Assembly (NCBI GenBank): GCA_010645155.1
Contig: JAAGOF010000300.1
Span: forward strand, 684,585 to 748,584
Direction: 5' to 3'
Length of the DNA stretch: 64,000 nt
From: Tigriopus japonicus
Lineage: Eukaryota; Arthropoda; Copepoda; Harpacticoida; Harpacticidae
Shown: positions 24,701-38,300 of the stretch, in pieces
Layout of the letters: each line of letters begins with the position of its first letter
Numbering within the stretch: the stretch's first letter is position 1
Position numbers and translations under genes: made by a program
Notes under the pieces: generated by a model
Told to the model about the DNA's origin: nothing
Seen by the model: the letters and a program-made list of their open reading frames with translations, nothing else
Databases searched by the model: none

Positions 24701-27700
24701 AAGAAAATGCATTCAATACGGTTTTTAGGGATTTATTTGCATTTTTCGGTGATATTTTTGTCACATATTTTCGTTCATTCCTTAAGAAAGAGTAAATTTT
24801 TGTTCTTCAACACGCGTAGTCAGTCAGTTGAGAATGATCTTTTTCTGTCATTTTGTATTCTTTGATTGCTCCTAATTACGAGGGGCGTGCCAGAAAAGAA
24901 TGCAAACGACTCTGTAATTTTGGATCCAAATGAACAATTTTAAAGAAACAAGTATCACGTTAAATTTCAGAGTTTTGGCTACTATATTTGTTCTATAAAC
25001 CTTGTTGACAGCCCTGTTTTTGACGCCGTCAAAAAAGTGAATTGAGCGACAATTTTTTTCTCGATGATTGGGAAAAAAAAATTTCGTCCTCGGTCTTTCA
25101 CCAAGTAAAAAAATGACGACCTTTTTTTCATTTAAGATTAAAATGTCAAAAAAAAATTCGGGATGTAAAACGTGGAAAAAGTTTTTTTTTCAACTTAAAA
25201 TGTCTACAAAATGCAAAAATAAGTTCAAAATAAGTTCCAAAATCCTCAAAAAGTTTTTTTTTTTCAAAGTTTTAAGTTAAAACTTTTTAATCCTCGCTCT
25301 ACTGATAACCATTTGATTCGGATATGGCATTTTGAAACTTTTGGTTGCTCCCATTGAGGAAAACGAAGAAAAAAAAGAGACATCCAGAACCTGAAGCGCT
25401 TACAGAAAGCTCTTTGAGGGGTCAGCAAAACCATCCCTCAGGATTCTTTTGCTACCTGCTTCAAGAAGCAGCTTTACCTTTGGGCAGAGGTTTAATCGCG
25501 ATACTAGGATCATATCCAGAAATAGCTTTTAAAGATTAGTTAGATGAATATCAGTGTTATCAAGAAATTATGCCTTTTGCATTTTTTTCGATACGGGCTC
25601 ATAAAAATTTCTCTATTTTCTGCAAATGGGGTACATGTTTTTTGATAAAGTTTAGCCCTCAATTTATCCCCCAGGAAGGCAAGAGGGTTCTGTTGATTGG
25701 AAGAGATGACTAAATCCGAAAGGATATTTTCGAGCGTCAATTAGAGAAAGTGCTTAATTAGAGTTTTGTTCACATAATCAAATCACCTTCAAATAATGCC
25801 ACTTTAACAAGGTGTGCCCAGTTCTTTTTATTCTCATGTGCGGCTGGTAATTGCATTGCAGGGCTTCATAAAGTGAGGTTTGAGTTCATTTCGATGCATA
25901 AAAAACGAAACAGAATCAAACACACCACAAATTTTTATCAAAACATAAGATCTTCTTGGAATGTACTTTTCAAGAACCAAAGTGCCAAGATTTAAGCCCC
26001 ACCAATTTCAAATTTCTTGTTTCTTAAAGCATTATTTGACATTTTTTGTCTTTTTTTTGCATGTTTTGATCAGCCCTTCTCATAAGTACGTAGTATTAAA
26101 ATCAGAATTACTTTTAGCCCTTGTGAAACACACGCGTCATCTCAAGATGGAATGATAGAATTGTAATTGAATTTCATCCTGATTCGGGCATTATTTCACA
26201 TGCAGTCATTCTTCAGCAAGAAGTCGGAGAAAAATCCCAGCTTACCTTGTTCATTTTGTCAAATGGGGCATGTGTGTCCAGATTGCGTGTCTTTACCGAT
26301 ATATGGGTAGATTTATGAAATGAAATTATTGATCCGAGCTCCTAGACTAATCTTGGAAAATCTGGAATGTTGAAGAAGTCAATTTCTCCTTTCGGAGATT
26401 TTTATGATTCCATGCAAAAGTAATATGATTCCACATATAGTTAGATAAAGAGGATAGCATTGACATTTTTTTTTTGAATTTGCAAGTAAAATACAGAGCA
26501 AAAGCTATTTTCAATAAAATTCAATTCAAGAAATGGCGACCATTTTTCTTGTATTCTTTTCACAAAACATTTGCTTTAGGGGTTTCAAGTGTTTGAAACG
26601 TTATATTGCCGATTTCCAGATGCAATTACGTTGCCAGTCAATGTGGTTCATGTTTTCAATGAAAGTTGCTTTCATCTTTGATATTCATTCTTTTCCTTTG
26701 GCGAGTTCCACGGGGTTCCCAAAGGTTGCGTTTTTAGGGTGTCAGAAAGGATCAGTCTACCAAAAGGCCCGTGCAATATGATTTGAAAGGACCGGAGGAA
26801 AACGACTTAGCCTACAAAGGCTCTTTTAAACTAGACCAACTGAAATTTTGGTCCTGCCCGTATCTTCCACTTTGAAGAATCGAGTTGTGTAGCTAATGTT
26901 CGCGGACACGCCGTAACGCTGACTTAAGCTTGGGTTATCTTGAAGTTTAGGTCAAGATTAGTGCTCGTTTCTGTAAAGTTGAATAGAAAAGCTGGCTCCT
27001 ATCCTGGCTGAAGAGATTTGACAAGTCGGAAGTAAGCTCAAAAGTGACAAATAGTCTGAGGCACACAAGCTTCCCAGCAAATACACACACGTACGTGCGC
27101 CGCTCATGGAACAAATTTCCCTTGTATAGAAGAGGTGCTCTCCTTTCTTCTTTAATTAGGTTCTTTGTACAGCTTTAGCGAGAGAATATTCCGCATATTG
27201 CAATCTGATTTATTCTTCAGTTTCAACTTTGTTGTAAAAATATGTTTAACCTTTTATACTGGCTGGTATTAAGAAGGTTTTTGAAAGGAAGAAAGTTGAT
27301 AAAACATTTAGGTGCTTTGTTGGGTTACAAACTCTTTTCTATTTCAATGATCATTTGGATAATATGGATCACAGTAAAAACAACACAATGAAACACGCAC
27401 GGGTAACAGCAATGGAGGTCAATATTGATTAGAATATAGATCTGAATGGTGTTATCCATTGTCAAAGTGAAGTCATAGAAACATGGGTGTGCCGTGGAAT
27501 TACGTAATGGAAAGTATTAAAAAGGCGGACCATCGAAACAAAAGGAAGGAAAAATCCCTGCCATGGGATAATCACAGTTCTTTTTTGGGGGGAAATTGAA
27601 ACGTAGTTAAAAAACAAATGAAATGGGGTGGGACCTTTTTGCGTGAGAATGGAACCTGATTCTTCTTGGAGTTCAAGCTTTCGATTAATGACGAGTCTGA

Positions 27701-28944
27701 CATTTGAGACAGAGCAAACACTGTTTTCGTTACCATATCATTTTCTAAAGTCTGAAGTGCTGGCCGTAATGGATTGTTTTTTCTCGTGATGCAATTATGT
27801 AGGTTTTGAAATACGAAATAGTCCCACACAAGGTACTTAGGGAACAGCAGCCAAAGAGCGTTCTTTGTGAAGCACCAAAATAAATCTTGGCTAAATTCCC
27901 TTTCTCTGATGTTGGGGGTCCTATGAAAAGGTTGCCTTATGGACCTCAAGAGCTCCTTGCTTGTGCTTTCCTCCTTCCTCGAGAAAAAATATCCGACTCA
28001 AACTGCCGCTTCTAAAGCCAGCCATGAAAGAGGAGTAGTGTGGACTGACTGCATTTTCGTTCAAACCCACGAGCACGTTCCATCATCAACGTCTATGGTT
28101 TCTGGAGGCGCCTACAAGTTAGCTTGTATGACTTTGTTTGGGATTCCAAATCTCCTTGCCACTTCTCACTGTAATCCATTTCAACCGAGGACACTTAGGA
28201 GCCTTGCCAACAGATACAATTCACGGCCAAATTATGGTGACCCTTGAACTTTCCAGATGAAGATCCAAATAAATCCATTAAGGACGTCAGTTTGTATGAT
28301 TCTATTTTGGACTCTCTTGACCACCCATCCATCCATTCAGATCAAACGTGAGATTGTGGATGAGCTAAGAAGTTCGATCTGGATGATCGTGTCTTTACAC
28401 ACGATATCCCCATTGATGCGAACACTTTCACATTGACGAATGACGCAGAGAGCGAGAGTAAACAAGGTTAGATCTGAAGGTCGTCATCAGTCTTGTTTTC
28501 CTACAAATCGCCTTTGACCGTGACTCTCCAATTTGGACAGGATTCGACCAAGTTCTTGGGTTCCTCTCATCTTCTTCCGTCCCAAAAACAGGAAGAGATT
28601 GAATTCTTAAAGCCTTTTTTCTCTCTATAAGATCCTTTGCTTAGAGCATTTCCGACCTCTTGATACCCACGGCTGGCTTCTAATAACGGAGCCCAACGAG
28701 GCCCGACATAATAGATTGAGTTGATATAAATTGATAGTTGGAAGTAGAGACACTGTTTGCTTATGTCGGCGCCATCACGAGCACTTCAACAAAGAGGACC
28801 ACCAGAAAAGAAGTGTCCCTTCCGACCGACTCCTTTCACGGCCATTTGTCACTTCTTTTTCCCTGGAATGATCACCCCAAATGTCCTCTAGAGAAGAAGT
28901 CAGTCTGGTTCAAGGACCCTTGACCACTTCCCACATCTTAGTGC
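21777..28944. other. Gene-free 7.2 kb between converging ASPP and GPCR genes
   Basis: No gene was recognised. Open frames such as 22541-23008 (155 codons) have no family resemblance. Visible structure is limited to an (AAT)n microsatellite at 23883-23901 flanked by duplicated AAACTGAAAACCT, and strongly A/T-rich low-complexity DNA at about 25020-25290. The 3' UTR of the GPCR should occupy the right end. Confidence 0.45.
23883..23901. repeat. (AAT)n microsatellite with duplicated flanks
   Basis: About six TAA units. The 13-mer AAACTGAAAACCT occurs on both sides (about 23841-23853 and 23901-23913), so the microsatellite lies within a short direct duplication. Confidence 0.85.
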
Positions 28945-29324
28945 TCAAACCAATGTCTCATCCCGTCGAGCAATTCTCGTGGCTGGTGGCTTAAGTGTCT
29001 TGGGATTGGCAAGCACCACACAGGTTGAATTTGGATTTCTCTCGCCCGATAATAGCGGAATATGGGCACCCTGGAGATGGCTAGTTGGCGGCAATTCTCT
29101 CATTTCGCAAGGAACAGGGTGCACGGACTGAACTGGAGCACCCGACATGGGCGAGCCTCCATTGACGTTGAAATATTCCGTTCTGTTGCCAGCATTCGTG
29201 ACCTCGGTGGCCATGCTAATACCGTTTCCATCCAGCCTCTGAATCGTGGTGGTCGAGTAGTTGTTCAGTCTCGAGGTCTTGGTAAAGCAAAACGTCTGGG
29301 TGAGGACTTCTCGGAATTTTTGCC
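28945..29324 (-). CDS. GPCR exon 5: cytoplasmic tail and stop
   Basis: Acceptor TTTTCAG before 29324; its two leading bases complete the Gly codon from exon 4. The start GQKFREVLTQTFCF is the amphipathic helix 8 expected right after TM7, with a Cys in range for palmitoylation. The rest of the tail is Ser/Thr/Pro rich. Stop TGA at 28945-28947. The helix 8 match and phase agreement make this linkage strong despite a 5.4 kb intron. Confidence 0.85.
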
Positions 29325-32300
29325 CTGAAAAGGAAAAGGACGTTATATTTTTCTCTCGCAGGGGTCTCATGGGGATAATTCAATGATAATGGTTGAGATT
29401 GCGGGACCAGTTTGTTTTTTCCCCCCGGTGTCACCAAGCTTGGGTCGATATTGTCCTTTTTGGAGGGTTTGCCCACGTCGAAAGAAAATATCACAATCTG
29501 TTTGTGTTATTTTTGTGAGAGACGCTTTGAAAAAGGTGGGCGAACCCTGTATGTCATGAATGATGAGAAAACGACAAGCTTCACGAGGTTAGTTTTTGCA
29601 GTACACACACAGTTTGGCCTACTATCAAAGTTCACACGGCTTTGACGACCACAACCCATTGTGAGTTAAGTAAATATGACACTCTCTTGTTTCGATGTTT
29701 CTCGTTCAAAAACAAAATGCTTTGAGTTGAGCACGGTTATGTTAAAACCCGAGGTTTGTTTCGACTACAGTTGCATAGATTCGAGTGAGGAAAGTAAAAT
29801 ATTAACAAATTAATGCAGAATATATGTAGAGCCAATGAATTTGGACAGTTTCCTCACTAAGCAGATTGCCGAGGCAACTTCTGTGAGATGCTCATTAAAA
29901 CATAATAATGGCAATTAGGCAATCAACAGATTCTATGCCCTGTCTCCTTGTTTGCAATCCTATGCTCCAAGTATTTAAAGATATATGCATCTTTCTGATG
30001 TGTTTCAAATGTTCAGTGCCAGAATGAAAAAATAAGAGTAAAGGAAGGCTACAGATTTGCGCAAATCTTTCTACCATGAATATTTCAAGAACAATGCTTT
30101 CAGGGTTGCATCGAAAAAAAATCGCCCAGGTTTTTCGGGTGGGAATTTCGGGCGGGGATTTTGGGTTTTTCATTCGTGGGTTTTTCGTTTTTTCGATTTT
30201 TTTGATATTTTTGGTTTCTTCGATTTCACTTTTCACATTATTTCTTATCTTCCTCATATTGGACCACATCAACATAACACAACTGAGTTTTTGACGATAG
30301 CTGAGTTTATATACCCTGTGACAGCTTGAGTTGTGACATAAATTTTTCGCCACCACACGCCATTGACTTCAATTGCAAACTCGAAACTACATAAGTTAGG
30401 ACAAGAAATCCTGTGGCAAAAGTTATGAAAGAATTTTGCGACGGGGTTTACAAGTTTAGCTTTCTTTGAACGATTTCTTGTGGCAACTTACGTACTTTCG
30501 TGTTTGCAAATGAAACCAACGGCGTGTGGTAACGTAAAATTTCTGTAACAACTCAAGTTGTCACAGGGTATATAAACTCAGCTCTCGATATGTGACACAT
30601 ATTTAACTAGGACTCGGATGCACCAAGAATTGCAACTTTTGTAGCAACTGTTTGATTTTTTCACAATAACCAACAACTTTTGGCATTTTTTTGTCACGAT
30701 CACTTAGATCCTGCGGGAAATTATTCGTATTATTAATTTTACACGCACTTTCATATAACCATAACGTGTTAAGCGAAACTATGTTCTTAAGGAAGCCAAA
30801 GGTTCAAAAACAAATACTTGCGATTAAAAATTTGCTCAGAATTGAGGCATATCACACATAAATAATTGAGTCAAAAATTGACACTTCAAGGCTAGAAATT
30901 AGCAACTTTCGCCCGATTGAGTGCAACAAAAAGTACTGCAACTTTGGGGCTAAAACTTCAACTTTTTGTCAAAAAACAACTTTATCCAAGCCCTATTTGT
31001 AGCATACTCCCATCAAACATATCTTCTTCAAAAGTTCTAGGAAACAAAATATCCACGAAAATTGAGAATTCTTGAATTCGTGTCTCACATCAAGGTAAGC
31101 ACAACTTCGAGGGACGAATTAAGGGCATTGAGGGCAAAAAAACAGAAATACCCGAAAACCGCCCAAAAACCCGTTTGGACCTGTTTTTTTCGGGTTTAAT
31201 ATCAACCGGACAGGATTGCAGTATCCCTGAGTGCTTTGCCCACGATGGAAATTTTAACAATGAAACAATTGTAAGTGGGCGAACTATCCTTTTTGAATTT
31301 GAACTTTCCAAACAGGTTCCATGGATGCAAACACCTTCGGCCACCGTTTAATTTAGAGAGGCCAACTTTGTCGCACAAATACAATAATGATCATTTGCAA
31401 TTCTAATTTGCCACAATGGCTCTTTGCCGAAGGGAAAAGTAATTTGTAGGCGGGAAGGATCTCAACCTCTCATTAAAACTCCACCTTGGAATGGAATGAA
31501 TTTACATTTAGAATTCTTTCGCAATTGAGAAATCAACAATTTTAAAGCTTTAGGGCGAAAATGAAAGTACAACGCAGTAAATCGCTGCAAGGATTTGTAA
31601 TAATTTCTAGATCATTTTTTAAATGAATGATCTGTAAACGGAATCTTTTAGACTGATGTGTTTTTTACCCTCGGGATTTGGTCCAAAAAAGCTTATTTTG
31701 GGTCGATAAGACGTCAGAGATTGTGCTTGAACTGAGTTTCTGAGAACTTAATTGAGCTTGAGAAAAAAATTTGCTTCTAGAAAGCACTTAAAAAAAAGGA
31801 TCCATTTAAGGCGGTGATATTCAAGGTAGCAAAATATTTGGACAATTTAGAAATATTCTATGAAGCTTTTAGGATTGCCGTCGGTTCCAATTTTGCACGA
31901 GAGCAAAATTTTGTCACAACCCCTTTAAACGAGAGAACGAGAGAGAACGACGAGGACTAATTGGCACACATTTCATGTTTCTTAACATGTAAAGACAGGC
32001 AATTACTTTTTCGAGCAAAATTGCAATGGTCGAGCGCTTTCTTCATGGAAAAGCCAGATTATTAAGGGCATTGTAACAAACCTTGCAATAATCGTGTTCT
32101 TTGTATATCAGGGACGTGGAAATGTATTTTTATTTTGCCAACTTTAGCCCCATCTCTTGACCGAACGATGAATAAGGGGCACTGGATAGAAATAAATGGG
32201 TTGGAAAATTATCCCTCGGCGTTTCTCTTCAACCGGAAATTTATGTTCTAAAAGCAATTGTTCCAAACTCTAGTCTGAAAAGCCTTTTTTTTTTTGTATC

Positions 32301-35300
32301 GCAACCCATAGCCTTACCAACGTAATCACTTCAAAGAGTTCATCAGATTATCAAAGCTATCATTCATATTGTCACCTTATAAGTACAAGCCATAGATCAT
32401 AATAAGTAGATGGGCTTTTCTGGTCTCCCATTGCGAGTTTGTCAAGGGATATTTTCTCGCGTGGCATACAGCCAATTTCTTCCATCTTTGTGGCTTGAGG
32501 CGTGTAATGTTGCTCGAATATGAAGTCTTTGATATCTCAAAGAACTACCTACAGTACACATTTCGTGTCCTTGACTTCTAAGGAACTACGTGTAATATCC
32601 ATCGATCGAACAGACCCATGGATGATAGGAAATGTTGACCGAGGCGGAATTAACCTGCCCATCTCACAAAATATGATTATTTCATATTCATTCAGGGCTG
32701 GCTTCCCTTCATGAGTTCTGATTTGACGAAATCGGAGCCAAGTTTCGCTCCAATCAAATATCTCAAAATCGCTGCCCAAGTAGCATCGTTTTTCGTTGTC
32801 CTAAGTACACACAGAGATCTCTGATATGGTATGCAGATGACGAGGTTATGATGTGAGTGCTTTCTATCTTTGTTGTCCCTATCAGTTTATGAAAGACATG
32901 GATGGCATGGCCTCTGGAACCACATCTATATCTGTTTCCCTGAAGGCCACCACCCACCATATCTGGATTCTATTGGAAAGCCATTCTTGTCCCTCCTTGC
33001 ACAGCCCTGAACAGACAAAATATTTCAATATGATTGAGGGGCTAGACCATGAAAGTCGTTCGGATTTGCATTCACATTGGGCCACTTTTGATATTTCAAG
33101 AGCCTTGTGGACATATTCCTCGATCCGTCTTTCGAAGTGAGCCTTAAAGGTTCCTAAACGGTTCATGTCAAGGCTGGTTCACTCGGTGACCTAACTTGGT
33201 AAGATGGTCGTGTCTACTTTGGTCACGAAGGCCGAAAAGAATATTGAAATTTGGATTTACCTTCCACATAGAACAAAGGCAAAATTGTAATCACGATCAG
33301 AAATCCGACATTCGATTTCGAAGAAAGTCAAATCCTTGAGATTGTCCATTTGACCTTTCTGTTTTTGGAAGTTCATGGACCATACATTAAATATCCATGC
33401 AGGGCACACTTTAGACCATTTTTGTTTAAAGCACTAACCCGCATATCCATCAAAAATTGCCTTTTTTCTGAGACCTCATTATTTAATTAAGTTAAAAAGA
33501 ATGAAGGAATGCTACGTCACTCCATGGAATCATGAGTTTAAATCATTGACCTCTAGAGACGTTTTTGCCGATCTTCGAGTATTCCATTGATTCTTTTTTG
33601 TAGTTTTGAACAAATGTCCCTATTTTATGTCAAGCTTGATTATGTTGAAGTGTAGATGCATGCCTGACTCTACCGAGACGCATAAAATAGGGCCCTTAAT
33701 TTGATGGCCCAGGCCATTTTTATGCATCCCCAAGCACTCTTCAAGTAGAAATGAAGCGACATCCCCTGAATAATCTGACCCTACGTAGAAGTAGTACGCA
33801 TTACCCGTGATTCATTCCGATTGCACTCAGAAAGCGAAATCTCGTCGTTGATGTAGTGGATTGAGTGTTGAAACTAGAGGAGCCTTGAGGTGTTCAAACA
33901 AGGGAAATTGTGGGAATTTGAGAATAATGGAACGAATGAAGCATTCTTAATTAGAAAATGAGCGATTTATATGCATGACATGGAGCAATTTCAAGGATTC
34001 GACGCGTCGTTTTCAGTAGTAGTGAAGGAGCAATGCTTTCCTCTTTTCTTGGGTAAATGTGCTACTACGAATACACATTATTCAAGGCTCTCAATCCTCA
34101 ATTGATAAGAGTAATTATTCTCGAAAATTGCTACTGAAGCGATTCCAATTGTGCTGACCGCATTGTTTTCCCATCTGTTCTCAAAACGTCTACTTCATCA
34201 TGTCTGTGAAAGAATAAATACACTCTCCATTGCCAATTTGCCGCTTGGATGGAACAAAAGGCTCCATTATTGTTTTAAAATCTCCCAAATACTGTATTTG
34301 TAAAAGACGATTTGAGCCAGATCAATCAGCTTTTTTTTGTTTCTTCTTCGATCTTTGTTGTCATAAGACTTGGAACAAGACACAAAATTCCCCTTCTAAC
34401 GATGACTCTGCCTTCAAAATCGTCTCATCCCAATTAGGGGATCCGGTTTGAGAACAACGATTTCCAGGATGCTCTTTCGTATACACATATTCATACACGT
34501 ATTACGCCATTGATATCGAACCCTGCATACAGGCGAATTGACACTTCCTGAGAATTATTACCCACGTACATCTACCCATCGCTAAGAGCATTGTTGAGTA
34601 ATGGGGGGATCCTAAAAGCTTTGTGTCCATCCGTCCCAAAGACGGTCCCTTGCTTGCTTGCTTGCTTGCTTGCTTACCTCTCCATGTGTAAATGATGAAG
34701 TTTGCCGAGGAGTTGATGGCCAAGAGCAAATGAGAGACGTCTATCAGGCTGGCCATCAAAGGCGTGGCTGGACACTTGGGCATGAGCTCACTGTTGCCCA
34801 AGCGGCAAAACGCCACTTCGTACATATCGGGAATGATCTTCACGGACTGGCAGAGAATGAAGAGAATCGAGATGGAAATGAGAACCACTCCGAGGTTCGC
34901 TTCGCGCTTTTGTCGGGATGTCATGTCAGGGTCGATTTCGTTCTCACAATTCTAGAAAGAAAACCATGTCTGGTTATAGGGGCTAGTGTTTCTATGAATT
35001 TCAATTAAGTGTAAAAAGATGCACTTAATGACACGTATAAATAGTTATGGGCTTCCGTTTGTTCAGAGAGTGTCTCACGAATTCTTGATTCAATGCTAAA
35101 CCTTTCTTATGCGTAGAATCTGGATGCAGAACATGGTTCTAACTTCCGATGAGGGTGTAAAAGTTTTTTGTCACAAAGCTCCCTCGAAATCACTTAGATT
35201 ATATTTCTTTTTTGGGATTTGTAAATTTTGTCCCCGTTTGTTAAGTTCCTCATGAGTGGAACAATACCGCATGAAATGAAGGTGTTATGGGAATGAGTCC

Positions 35301-38300
35301 TCAGAGAGAGCAGATTTTTTTCCGGGTAAAGTAAGGCAAGGACTTTTCCTTGAGTAAGGACGGTAAAAAAAATGTTGTTCGATAATGATGATATGCCATC
35401 TAAATTTGGTTTTGTCTTCAGTTTGAATCAGAATAGTGCTAATCAAGAAATTTTGTTTTAAGAAACAAACTTATCCTTAGTAGCTATGATTAATTTGATT
35501 ATGGAACCAAAAGGAAGACACTGGCCTTTGGAAAATAAAAGATTGGCTGCAATTTACGTACGTGAAATCCAATCCGGAATCGTAAATTTGGGAGTCTTGT
35601 TCTCTAATGAAAACAAACTACGTCTTGCCGAGAGGGATATTATGTGTATTTGGCCGATAAATTGTGCTTAATAGGACTTACTTATTCAAGTACTAACAAT
35701 GACTTTGCATAAAAGTTCCAAATTCCCAAATTTTACCTTTGTTGGATCGGAACTTTAGTTCAGCCTGCAAAGATTTTCTTTTCTGTTCTCAGGTTTTGAA
35801 GTCTCCAAATGTTATTACATGTCATCTTAAAATATACATTTTCGGAAACGGATAGTTTTTTGTGTCATACATGAACAACAGGCATTTCCTTTCAAAGCCA
35901 TATGTATCTTTCCGACAGTATTTTCAACACTTCAACCAACCTCTGCTTCTTGCTTTACATTGACACACCACGTCGGTCATTTGTTTCCCCCTCTCAATTT
36001 TTAGTTAAAAATATTTAATCAATTTTGACACTAATTCATCAATTTCAAAACAACGAGGGAGGATTCAATAACAAGGATGAGGTCCAAAAATCGAAAAAAA
36101 CGAAGGAAGAATGAATGACCTTGTCATACAGAACTCGACTTGATTTAAAGCCTTTTCCTGAAATGTATGCGACTCCTCTTTTGAGAGCGTGTTTGGTTTG
36201 TCTTTTGAAAAGAACTACCATTTTTGGTCATATGGCAAGGAAAAGAAGGAAAAAATGAGCTTTCCATGCTCATGTGAGAACAAATCTCTCAGACTGAAAC
36301 AAGAGAAGTTGGGGAGCCTGGTTTACACATTGCCAAGCGTCTTGATTATGTTTTATAAGGAAGTTTTTTAATATTCTTCTTAAAAGTTTTCTTCAAAGTG
36401 AACCTAGTTATTGACAGAAACAAGAGAGAAAGTATTAACAGGAACTTGAGAGAAAGAATGAAGGAATTGAGTAACAAGAACATTTTGTCGTTCTTTTTGC
36501 TTCAGTGTACCCGTACGTGAACATCCGTGATGAGCTCAAATACTTTTAGGACATTGGCCACCAAGCTTATTGCAGGCAAAAGAACCTCTCCATAGTTGAG
36601 AAAGGCCGAGCTGACGTCAAAAAGAGCAAAAAACATTCTTCCAACTGAATCGACTTAAATTGCCCCTCGAAGGGGATTAAAAAATGTGGCCTCACGATTG
36701 TTCTCCACGAAGCCACTAGTTTGGCTCTTCTTTGTCTTTATTAAGCACCGTTAAATTGTTTTATATACTGTGGATCCTATACACTGTATATAATATTTAA
36801 AAATAAAAATGTACTTCCCTAAACAACTTAAAAGAACTCGTGGCATTTGATTTCAATGTAGTTGAAAGCATAAAGCATGAGTCTATGCTCGGTTGCCAGT
36901 TGTCAAAGGTTTGAATTGTTCCTAATGAGACCACAATGGGATTTCTTCTGTAAGAAAAAAAAGTTGGAGCGTCACTGAGCATGTACGCCTTCGTTTCCTC
37001 AATTAGACGTAGTAGGTGGAACGAAGTTGGGCGGTTCCGTTCCGACACCCTAATTACATGAACGCACTCAAGCCACTATGTGTTGTGGTTTTTTTTACAG
37101 CTCTCTACGACGACTTGACATTGACTCAAAAGGCTTAATCGAAAGACCTTTTCGGAACCCAAACCAACGAGATAAGTGACAGCTCTTATTATTCACTACT
37201 ATTTACGGTACATGACCTCTGAAAGAAGGAGATCTTACGCATTAAGAACTCGGTCAAAGTTGGCAGTGTCAAAGTTCTTGCTTACTTGAAATATGAGTTG
37301 CGAATTAACGAATAAAGCGTATAAAAGTGCATGTCTTGATCACTGTCTTATTCTTCAAAGTCTCAGATAAACGATCCTCAATTGTACTCGTTGATAAAGT
37401 TTTCTTTTGTCAATTAACATGCTTACCACGTTAGTGATTCACTTTTGTGAGTCTTTTTGTTTGAAATCAATTGAAAGCCTGCTTCCGGCCATTAAACGGC
37501 CATGTTTAATTTGTGAAATAATCGATGATATTGTCTTATTGTTTACCTTCTTGAATATTCATCTTAAAATATCAAATCACTAGTTACCACCCAACATTTG
37601 CATTCTGTTTGCAAAATGTGGCAAGGCGTGTTTCAGTGAGCTCAAAAAGTAGTGGTCTCCTGATGATTCAATTGAAAGCTCAATTCAAGGATCTGCACAA
37701 GACGACTCTCCAAAATCGTTTACCAATATCAGAACCCATTTTATGATTGCTAAGGAGAAAAAAGAATGAGATGCCGTGCATTCGAATAAAAAAAAAAGCT
37801 CAGTGTTTCTTTTTTAATCTTCTTATAAGAACACTGACGTAGCATGGAAGACAAAGTTGATCCCAAGCATATATCAATAACTCAATTCTACTAAGATTGA
37901 ATACTTCTCAAAACTCAAAAGAGATTCTCGTTTCTTGTACTTTGAATTGTACTCCAAAGATGTGCTTTATTCCGATCTTTCACATCTTTGTTGGCCACCA
38001 TTTGTGCAATTTCTTTTTCTTCCCACGTCAAGATTTTCTCAAGCTTGCTTTGCTTTATCCCAAAGTTAGTGCAAGGGTTGCAGTTCTTAATGGGCCCTTT
38101 GAAACGTGGTTTTAAGATATAAGACAGGACTTGGAATCGATCGAGGAATGGAAAAAGGAATCGAAGCTCTTCTTTTTCCTTTAATCTACTCTGTTTGAGG
38201 TCACTTGAACCGTGCCATATACTGTAGCAATAGAGATGGCCAGGGAAACTCAGTGATCTGTCTAAAGTCTTGTTGACTTTTCCAGGATATCTCGATAAAC

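Noticed and set aside
24878..24915. Mariner-like tip (GAGGGGCGTGCCAGAAAAG)
   Set aside because: It resembles a mariner end, but no inverted partner or target duplication was found, so no element is called.
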